This document shows, one piece after another, positions 1 to 4,486 of a DNA stretch of 5,149 nt; positions within the stretch are counted from its first letter, which is position 1; the number at the start of each line of letters is the position of its first letter. This DNA is from Pseudomonadota bacterium (GTDB lineage Bacteria > Pseudomonadota > Alphaproteobacteria > UBA8366 > GCA-2717185). The notes under the pieces were generated by a model. It ran no database searches and was not told where the DNA came from. It saw only the letters and a program-made list of their open reading frames with translations. The translations under genes and the position numbers were made by a program. The stretch covers positions 1 to 5,149 of the forward strand of contig JAQCHR010000309.1 of the NCBI GenBank assembly GCA_027619655.1. The letters run 5' to 3'.

Positions 1-39
1 GCCGGGATCGCCCGGTTCGTACGCGGCGGGGCGTACTGA
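1..39 (+). CDS. Possible C-terminal tail of an upstream gene (partial)
   Basis: Reading from base 1 in frame 1 gives AGIARFVRGGAY followed by a TGA stop at 37-39. This could be the end of a plus-strand gene that begins before the window. A perfect 11-bp hairpin starts 11 nt after the stop, which is where a 3'-end structure would be expected. Twelve codons are too few to recognise a family, and the same bases could simply be intergenic. The stop codon also lies within a weaker hairpin (12-43). Treat as tentative. Confidence 0.25.
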   Translation, partial: AGIARFVRGGAY

Positions 40-43
40 CCGG
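12..43. repeat. Imperfect hairpin near the left edge
   Basis: The arms CCGGT (12-16) and ACCGG (39-43) enclose a second perfect pair, GTACGC (19-24) and GCGTAC (31-36). The two pairs are separated by a 2x2 internal mismatch, and the loop is GGCGGG. It sits immediately left of the stronger hairpin at 50-76, and the two could act together as a 3'-end structure. There is no T-run on either side, so it is not a classical intrinsic terminator. Confidence 0.4.
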
Positions 44-49
44 CGGGTC

Positions 50-76
50 GTCATCCCGGGACACGCCCGGGATGAC
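50..76. repeat. Perfect 11-bp palindrome (TCATCCCGGG type)
   Basis: GTCATCCCGGG (50-60) and CCCGGGATGAC (66-76) are exact reverse complements around the 5-nt loop ACACG. Palindromes with GTCATCCC / GGGATGAC ends are common dispersed intergenic elements in alphaproteobacterial genomes; that is recalled knowledge and cannot be tested from a single copy. The hairpin could terminate or stabilise the 3' end of an upstream plus-strand transcript, or of the molybdoenzyme mRNA running leftward. Neither side has a T-tract, so a simple rho-independent terminator is unlikely. Confidence 0.7.
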
Positions 77-91
77 AAGCGGCGAATTTGT

Positions 92-112
92 CCGGGAACC
101 GCTATTTCCCGG
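92..112. repeat. Perfect 7-bp hairpin downstream of the molybdoenzyme gene
   Basis: CCGGGAA (92-98) pairs exactly with TTCCCGG (106-112) across a 7-nt loop. It is the third hairpin within the first 112 bases. No T-run follows on either strand. It lies about 160 bases beyond the stop of the leftward molybdoenzyme gene, so it could be part of that gene's 3' untranslated region or just part of a palindrome-rich spacer. Confidence 0.45.
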
Positions 113-176
113 CTTCGCGGTCGCTGTACCGAGGGTCCGCGGCAACCATGAGCGCGCCGGAAAAGCGGATCCCCGG

Positions 177-234
177 CTCCTTCGAGACGCGCGCGAACCT
201 TCGTCCGTTTCACCGCCTCTGCCTCAGAATGAGG
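177..234. repeat. Possible decayed alphaproteobacterial dispersed palindrome
   Basis: Bases 177-194 (CTCCTTCGAGACGCGCGC) and 222-234 (CCTCAGAATGAGG) resemble the two halves of a REP-like element frequent in alphaproteobacteria, whose ends I recall as roughly CATCCTTCGAGACG and CCTCAGGATGAGG. In intact copies the halves face each other across a short GC-rich loop. Here 27 unrelated bases separate them and the outer pairing is degraded. The right half is itself a small hairpin (CCTCA, GAA, TGAGG). The match is from memory and needs a genome-wide comparison. The rest of 77-272 shows no coding signal. Confidence 0.4.
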
Positions 235-272
235 GCCGCGGGAACAAGATTTGGGAACCGCGACCGCATTCC

Positions 273-2582
273 CTACACCGTCGCCGGCCGGTCGTAGGCG
301 GTGATCGGCGGCACGTCGCCGTCATAGCGCTCGATTTCGACCAGCGCCGATTGCGCGATGCAGCTTTGCGCCAGCTTCGACGATCCCTTGTCGATTGTGA
401 GGACGTTCGGGTTGCCGTGTTTTTCAAGGCTGCCGATATCGCCCGCATCCAGCGGGTCGAGCCACGCGCCGGTCGACAGCCGCACGACGCCGGGCCGGAT
501 CCGGTCGGTGATCACAGCCCCGGCAAGGCAGGCGCCGCGGTCGTTGAACATCCGGACGACGTCGCCGTCGCCGATCCCGCGCGCGGCTGCGTCATCCGGG
601 TGGATCGAGACCGGCTCACGCCCCGCCACCTTGGTATCCTGGCTCGGGCCGCCGAAATCGAGCTGGCTGTGCATGCGGCGCAGCGGCTGGTTGGAAATCA
701 GGTGCAGCGGATGACGCGCGGCCTTGTCCGATCCCAGCCATTCCACCGGCTCCAGCCAGGCCGGATGGCCGGGGCAGTCGTCATAGCCGAACCCGTCGAT
801 GGTTTCCGAGAAGAGTTCGATCTTTCCCGACGGGGTTTTCAGCGCCGCCTTGACGGGGTCGTTGCGGAACGCCTCGAACAGCACGCCCGAATCCGCCGGC
901 GCTTCGAATTCCAGGTAGCCGTCTTCCCAGAACGCATCGAAGTCGGGCATGTCGATGTCGAGCCGTCCGGCGCTCTTGCGCGCCACGCCGTATAGGTGAC
1001 GCAGCCAGTCCATCTCGCTTCGGCCTTCGGTGAACGCGTCATGGACGCCGAGCCGCCCTGCGAGCCCGGCGAAGATGTCGTAATCGCTGCGCGCCTCGCC
1101 GACCGGCGGGACCGCCTGCTGCATCGCGATGAAGAACCGGTCGCGCAGCCCGGATCCGATATCGTTGCGTTCCAGCGTCGTGGTGACCGGGAAGACGATA
1201 TCGGCGCGCCGCGCGGCGGGGGTCCACCACGGTTCGTGCACGATGATGGTTTCCGGGTGCTGCCACGCTTTCAGGAACCGGTTGAGATCCTGCTGCTTGT
1301 GGAACGGGTTGCCGCCCGCCCAGTAGATCAGTTTGATGTCCGGATAGGTCAGGCGTTCGCCGTTGAAATCGTAGTCGGTGCCGGGGTTCAGCAGCATGTC
1401 GACGACGCGCGCCACCGGCACGTATGTGGCGACCGCGTTGCCGCCCTGGGCGAGGCCGAAATTCGGCATTTTCGAGGCCTGCAATCCGATGGTGGCGTTC
1501 GAGCCGTAGCCGATGCCGATACCGCCGCCCGGCAGGCCGATCTGGCCGAGCATGGCCGCCAGCGCGATCGCCATCCAGCACGGCTGTTCGCCGTGGTCGC
1601 TGCGCTGCACCGACCAGCTCATGGAGACCATCGTGCGGGTCGCTGCCATGCGCCGCGCCAGCGCCCGGAGGGTGCCGGCATCGATGCCGGAGATCGCCGC
1701 CGCCCAGTCGGCATCCTTTGCGACGCCGTCGGCAGCGCCCGTCAGATAGGCGTGGAAGCGGTCGAACCCGGTGCAGTAGCGGGCGAGAAAATCCGTATCG
1801 TGCAAGCCTTCGGCCACCAGCGTGTGGGCGAGGCCGAGCATCACCGCCGCATCCGTGTTGGGCCGCGCGGCCAGCCATTCGGCGTCGAGCTCGTCGATGA
1901 AATCGTCGCGGACCGGGCTGATCTGGACGAACTCGATCCCGGCGGCGCGGGCGTCGCGCAGATAGTTCTGGGTCTCGTGGCGGCCGATGCCGTCCTTCGA
2001 CACCTGGCTGTTCTTCGGCGACACCCCGCCGAAGGCGACCATCAGGCGCGTGTTGGCGACGATGGACGGCCAGCTTGTCGGTCGCATCACCGGTTCCATC
2101 GAACCCGTCACGCGCGGCACGATCACCGAGGCGGCGCCGAAGGAATAATTCGTCACCTGGTCGACGAAGCCGCCGATATCGTTGAGGAACCGCTTGAGCT
2201 GGGTCGCCGCCGAATGGAACGCGCCGGCGCTGGCCCAGCCGGACGAGCCGAAAATCGCCTCGTTGCCGTGTTCCCCGCGCACCCGGTCGAGCTCGGCCGC
2301 GGCGATATCCAGCGCCTCGTCCCACGGCACCGCGACGAAGGGCTCGGTGCCGCGTCCCGCCGTGTCGCTGTTGTGCCGGTTGTCCAGCCAGCCCTTGCGG
2401 ATCATGGGGCGTTCGATGCGGCAATCCGCATGTACCACGCCCGGCATCGCCTGGATCATCGGCGACGGTTCGGGGTCGTATTCGAACGGGGCAATCCCCG
2501 TGACCCGCCCGTTCGACGTCGCGACGCGGTAGGCGCCCCAATGGGAGACGGTGATCGGATCTTTCGCCGGCGCTGCTGTCAT
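273..2582 (-). CDS. BisC/DMSO-reductase-family molybdopterin oxidoreductase, cytoplasmic
   Basis: This 769-residue protein is full length for the biotin-sulfoxide/DMSO/TMAO reductase family, which binds bis-molybdopterin guanine dinucleotide and reduces S- or N-oxides. Family landmarks run in order: GSSGWASAG (112-120), NYSFGAA (145-151), the PK near 189, a W-S-V-Q-R-x-x-H-G-E-Q block (323-333), GQIGLPGGG (346-354), WAGGNPF (421-427), NQPLRRMHSQLDFG (631-644), and the C-terminal NVLT-DKGSSKLAQS segment (726-740). Ser147 is the expected Mo ligand and Trp116 is kept, but the active-site Tyr114 of Rhodobacter DMSO reductase is Ser here. There is no N-terminal Cys cluster, so no 4Fe-4S centre, and no twin-arginine signal, which fits cytoplasmic BisC rather than periplasmic Dor/Tor/MtsZ. 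The ATG has a perfect AAGGAG 7 nt upstream. No cytochrome or chaperone partner adjoins it. The substrate is unknown; biotin or methionine sulfoxide is a family-based guess. Confidence 0.93.
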   Translation of the reverse strand: MTAAPAKDPITVSHWGAYRVATSNGRVTGIAPFEYDPEPSPMIQAMPGVVHADCRIERPMIRKGWLDNRHNSDTAGRGTEPFVAVPWDEALDIAAAELDRVRGEHGNEAIFGSSGWASAGAFHSAATQLKRFLNDIGGFVDQVTNYSFGAASVIVPRVTGSMEPVMRPTSWPSIVANTRLMVAFGGVSPKNSQVSKDGIGRHETQNYLRDARAAGIEFVQISPVRDDFIDELDAEWLAARPNTDAAVMLGLAHTLVAEGLHDTDFLARYCTGFDRFHAYLTGAADGVAKDADWAAAISGIDAGTLRALARRMAATRTMVSMSWSVQRSDHGEQPCWMAIALAAMLGQIGLPGGGIGIGYGSNATIGLQASKMPNFGLAQGGNAVATYVPVARVVDMLLNPGTDYDFNGERLTYPDIKLIYWAGGNPFHKQQDLNRFLKAWQHPETIIVHEPWWTPAARRADIVFPVTTTLERNDIGSGLRDRFFIAMQQAVPPVGEARSDYDIFAGLAGRLGVHDAFTEGRSEMDWLRHLYGVARKSAGRLDIDMPDFDAFWEDGYLEFEAPADSGVLFEAFRNDPVKAALKTPSGKIELFSETIDGFGYDDCPGHPAWLEPVEWLGSDKAARHPLHLISNQPLRRMHSQLDFGGPSQDTKVAGREPVSIHPDDAAARGIGDGDVVRMFNDRGACLAGAVITDRIRPGVVRLSTGAWLDPLDAGDIGSLEKHGNPNVLTIDKGSSKLAQSCIAQSALVEIERYDGDVPPITAYDRPATV

Positions 2583-2676
2583 GTTGCGTCTCCTTTTATG
2601 CGGTATAGTGAGGCTAGCAAAATAACGGGCGCGTCACCAACCGACCGGCCCGCCGACAAGAAAAAGGGACCCGCCG
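2583..2676. promoter_or_regulatory. Divergent promoter region, molybdoenzyme / aldolase
   Basis: The 94 bp between the two divergent start codons must carry the promoters of both genes. The part from about 2594 to 2626 is clearly more AT-rich than its surroundings. On the plus strand TATAGT (2604-2609) matches the -10 consensus at five of six positions, but no good -35 box sits at the usual distance. It would give the aldolase a leader of about 60 nt. On the minus strand only weak candidates exist, such as TTGGTG (2635-2640) with TAGCCT (2611-2616) at an 18-bp spacing. No convincing operator palindrome is visible beyond GCTAGC (2613-2618). Confidence 0.4.
2590..2595 (-). promoter_or_regulatory. 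Ribosome binding site of the molybdoenzyme gene
   Basis: On the minus strand AAGGAG lies exactly 7 nt before the ATG at 2580-2582. It is the strongest Shine-Dalgarno match in the window and fixes the start. Confidence 0.8.
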
Positions 2677-3408
2677 ATGACCGATCTCGAACCCGTGCTC
2701 CGCGACCTCGTTATCGCCAACCGCATTCTCGCCAACGAGGATGTCGTCGATGCCTACGGTCATGTCAGCGTGCGCAACCCGGCGAACCCGGAACATTACT
2801 TCCTGTCGTGTTCGCGCAGCCCGGAGCTGGTGCAGCGCAGCGACATCATGGAATTCAGGCTCGACGGCACGCCGGTCGGCGGCGATTCCCGCAATCCCTA
2901 TCTCGAGCGATTCATCCACGGCGCGGCCTATGAAGCCGACCCGAATGCGAACGCGGTCGTCCACAGCCATGCCGAGGAAGTGCTGCCCTACACCATCACG
3001 ACCCAGGCGCTGCTGCCGGTGATCCATTCGGCGGGGCTGATGGGGCCCGAGCCGCCGGTCTGGGATATCGCCGAGAATTTCGGCGACACCACCCTGCTGG
3101 TCGTCAACATGGACCAGGGCCGCGATCTCGCGGCACAGCTTGCCGGCAAGCGGATCGTGCTGATGCGCGGCCACGGCTTCGCCGCGACGGGGCGGAACCT
3201 GTCGGAAGTGGTGCGGGTGTCGGTGATGCTGCCGCGCAATGCGCGCATCCTGACGACGGCGCTGCAATTCGGCGGGCTCAAACCGCTCTCGCCGGGCGAG
3301 GTCGCCCTGCGCCAGGACATGGATCCCGACCACAAGGCGTTTTACCGGGCCTGGGAATACTGGGCGACCCGCGCCGGCTGCGGCGACATGCTCACGCCGC
3401 CGGACTGA
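2677..3408 (+). CDS. Class II aldolase/adducin family protein
   Basis: The 243-residue protein has the class II aldolase (FucA/AraD/adducin head) fold signature. GHVSVR (28-33) and the SCSRSPELV segment (44-52) are substrate/phosphate-loop regions. The metal-site pattern is Glu77 in YLERFIHG, His96 and His98 in VVHSHAE, and His166 in MRGHGFAATG. These zinc-dependent enzymes cleave or decarboxylate sugar-phosphate-like or oxo-acid substrates in the cytosol. Length is typical for the subgroup with the SRSPELV motif, which includes decarboxylase-type members, but I cannot name the substrate. The ATG follows an AAAAAGGGA stretch, a moderate Shine-Dalgarno ending 7 nt upstream. The gene is divergent from the molybdoenzyme and ends 3 bp from the stop of the convergent VOC gene, so the two transcripts probably overlap at their 3' ends. 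An antisense frame across this gene has no family features. Confidence 0.9.
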   Translation: MTDLEPVLRDLVIANRILANEDVVDAYGHVSVRNPANPEHYFLSCSRSPELVQRSDIMEFRLDGTPVGGDSRNPYLERFIHGAAYEADPNANAVVHSHAEEVLPYTITTQALLPVIHSAGLMGPEPPVWDIAENFGDTTLLVVNMDQGRDLAAQLAGKRIVLMRGHGFAATGRNLSEVVRVSVMLPRNARILTTALQFGGLKPLSPGEVALRQDMDPDHKAFYRAWEYWATRAGCGDMLTPPD

Positions 3409-3411
3409 TCG

Positions 3412-3762
3412 TCATTCCGACCACACGGCAAGCTCGGTGCCGTTGGGGTCCAGAAAATGGAAGCGGCGGCCGCCCGGAAAGTCGTATATCGGCTTGACGA
3501 TCTTGCCGCCCGCGGCTTCGACCGCCGCAAGGGTCGCGGCCAGATCGTCAGCGTAAAGCACGACGAGGACGCCAGGCGGGGCGACGGCCGCTTCGCCCAG
3601 CCCGTTGAACCCGCCCTCGATTCCGGCGCCGGTGAAACTGATATAGCCCGGTCCCCAGTCGGTGAATTCCCAGCCGAAGGCCTGGCCGTAGAATGCCCTG
3701 GTGCCGGCGTTGTCGGTCATCGGGAATTCGATGTAGTTGATGGAATTGTTCGCGTTGGCCAA
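3412..3762 (-). CDS. VOC family (glyoxalase/bleomycin-resistance fold) protein, TTG start
   Basis: From the TTG at 3760-3762 this is a 116-residue single-domain vicinal-oxygen-chelate protein, close to the group annotated as predicted enzymes related to lactoylglutathione lyase (COG3324). It opens with INYIEFPMTD (8-17), then AFYGQAFGWEFTD (23-35), VLYADDLAATLAAVEAAGG (68-86), FPGGRRFHFLDPNG (95-108) and ends ELAVWSE. Glu110 is the usual last metal-site Glu; Glu12 stands at the first-ligand position. The domain is complete for the fold, which works as a dimer. An ATG at 3787-3789 would add nine residues but has no Shine-Dalgarno, whereas GGGGAG lies 7 nt before the TTG and the domain begins just after it. 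The substrate is unknown; the neighbouring genes give no clue. Confidence 0.87.
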   Translation of the reverse strand: MANANNSINYIEFPMTDNAGTRAFYGQAFGWEFTDWGPGYISFTGAGIEGGFNGLGEAAVAPPGVLVVLYADDLAATLAAVEAAGGKIVKPIYDFPGGRRFHFLDPNGTELAVWSE

Positions 3763-3769
3763 TTTCCGT

Positions 3770-3775
3770 CTCCCC
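3770..3775 (-). promoter_or_regulatory. Ribosome binding site that decides the VOC start
   Basis: GGGGAG on the minus strand ends 7 nt before the TTG at 3760-3762. It lies inside the longer reading frame that would begin at ATG 3789, which itself has no upstream purine-rich site. This is the main argument for a TTG start. Confidence 0.6.
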
Positions 3776-3796
3776 GGTTCGGACTGCATAGCGTAA

Positions 3797-3826
3797 TTGG
3801 ATAGTCACATACGGCGCAGTACACTG
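3797..3826 (+). promoter_or_regulatory. Candidate promoter giving a leaderless mRNA for the DUF4329 gene
   Basis: TTGGAT (3797-3802) and TACACT (3820-3825) are separated by exactly 17 bp and match the sigma-70 -35 and -10 boxes at three and four positions. If the -10 box ends at -7, transcription would begin at 3832, the A of the ATG, and no Shine-Dalgarno precedes that codon. The -10 box overlaps a short inverted repeat, CAGT-AC-ACTG (3817-3826), which could be an operator. The matches are modest, so this is a prediction. Confidence 0.4.
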
Positions 3827-3831
3827 CCACC

Positions 3832-4383
3832 ATGGGCAGGCTTTTCATTCTGATCGTTGCGCTGATGTTGCCGCAGCACGGGGCGGCGCAGGACCGCGCG
3901 GCCCTGACCGACGAACTCGACCGGTTCGCGGCGGCGCATCTCGACCGCATTCAGCCGCGCTCGATCGCCGACGGCGCCGAATATTGCGGTCTGCTGGGGT
4001 TCGATGCGAACGGCAAGCTGGCGGCGAGCCCCGCGACGCGCGGCAATGCCGATAGCTGCACGCCCGGCGATGCGCCCGCCGGGTTGGAGGTGCTGGCGTC
4101 CTGGCATACCCACGGCGCCTATAACCGCGACGCCGATACCGAGGTGCCGTCGCTGGACGACCTGCAAAGCGATATCGAGGAAGGCATCGACGGCTATATC
4201 GCAACCCCGGGCGGGCGGCTGTGGCTCAACGATGCCGACGCGCAGCAGTCGGTTCTGCTATGCGGCGCGGGCTGCATCAGGGCCGACCCCCAATACCGCC
4301 CCTGCCCCGCATTCCCGCCGGGAGAAATCTATACGCTGGATACCCTGCGCGCGCGGGCGGAGAACGATACCGGCGGCTGTTGA
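3832..4383 (+). CDS. Exported DUF4329-type protein with JAMM-like metal motif
   Basis: The 183-residue product starts with a signal peptide: Arg3, a hydrophobic core LFILIVALML (4-13), and a likely cleavage after Ala19 (GAA|QD). The mature domain carries AEYCGLLG (49-56), SWHTHGAYN (90-98), VPSLDDL (105-111), and DGYIATPGGRLW (120-131), the pattern of DUF4329 proteins common in alphaproteobacteria. Glu50, His92, His94, Ser107 and Asp110 reproduce the E / HxH / SxxD layout of JAB1/MPN (JAMM) zinc hydrolases, with a longer gap between HxH and S than in canonical members. Six cysteines (52, 76, 144, 148, 158, 183) suggest disulfides in the periplasm. It is not fused to an RHS or toxin protein, unlike some DUF4329 domains. 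Hydrolase activity is inferred from residue layout only. The start lacks a Shine-Dalgarno but the signal peptide begins there. Confidence 0.85.
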   Translation: MGRLFILIVALMLPQHGAAQDRAALTDELDRFAAAHLDRIQPRSIADGAEYCGLLGFDANGKLAASPATRGNADSCTPGDAPAGLEVLASWHTHGAYNRDADTEVPSLDDLQSDIEEGIDGYIATPGGRLWLNDADAQQSVLLCGAGCIRADPQYRPCPAFPPGEIYTLDTLRARAENDTGGC

Positions 4384-4387
4384 GGGG

Positions 4388-4486
4388 CGGCGGGCCGGGG
4401 TGACACCGGTAGCGCCGTCGCCAGGATTCCCTCTCGGCGCGCCCCGAACGCCTAACGCCTCTCCCCTCCCTCTCACCCCCCCGCCG
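4388..4486. repeat. Long-range inverted repeat spanning the convergent spacer
   Basis: CGGCGGG (4388-4394) and GGGGTGA (4397-4403), separated by CC, pair exactly with TCACCCC (4473-4479) followed directly by CCCGCCG (4480-4486). That gives 14 base pairs with a 2-nt bulge around a loop of about 70 nt. The arms lie just inside the two stop codons of the convergent genes. This could be a shared bidirectional 3'-end structure, though in such GC-rich DNA chance pairing is possible. Confidence 0.4.
4463..4482 (-). promoter_or_regulatory. Putative G-quadruplex motif in the 3' UTR of the rightmost gene
   Basis: On the minus strand the sequence reads G7, TGAGA, G3, A, G4. Splitting the G7 as GGG-G-GGG gives four runs of three or more guanines with loops of 1, 5 and 1 nt, a canonical intramolecular quadruplex pattern. 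It begins 4 nt after the stop codon of the minus-strand gene, so it would be present in that mRNA. A role in transcript ending or stability is inference. Confidence 0.5.

Noticed and set aside
117..267. Inverted GCGGTCGC (117-124) and GCGACCGC (260-267) pair
   Set aside because: Eight bases at a distance of 135 nt are expected by chance in DNA this rich in G and C.
77..272. Possible tRNA or small RNA in the left spacer
   Set aside because: No cloverleaf pattern, no T-loop GTTCRA-type sequence in the right place, and no promoter-terminator pair.
88..297. A 69-codon plus-strand frame in the left spacer
   Set aside because: No family resemblance, no ribosome binding site, and it runs through the hairpins and the decayed repeat into the molybdoenzyme 3' end.
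72..995. A 307-codon plus-strand frame from the left intergenic region into the molybdoenzyme gene
   Set aside because: Mostly antisense to the molybdoenzyme. Its start lies within the right arm of the palindrome at 50-76, no Shine-Dalgarno precedes it, and the product has no family features.
1039..2541. A 500-codon minus-strand frame within the molybdoenzyme gene
   Set aside because: Same strand, different frame, extremely arginine-rich translation; a GC-driven shadow.
996..2933. A 645-codon open frame on the plus strand across the molybdoenzyme, the divergent spacer and part of the aldolase
   Set aside because: It is antisense to a gene with clear family motifs and out of frame with another. 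Its translation is Arg/Ala/Asp/His-rich with no recognisable domain, as expected of antisense frames in GC-rich DNA.
2614..3333. A 239-codon minus-strand frame opposite the aldolase
   Set aside because: The plus frame has the full class II aldolase metal-site pattern and a ribosome binding site; the antisense frame has neither.
4436..4443. GGCGCGCC palindrome in the convergent spacer
   Set aside because: An 8-bp all-GC palindrome with no extended symmetry; a chance occurrence is likely.
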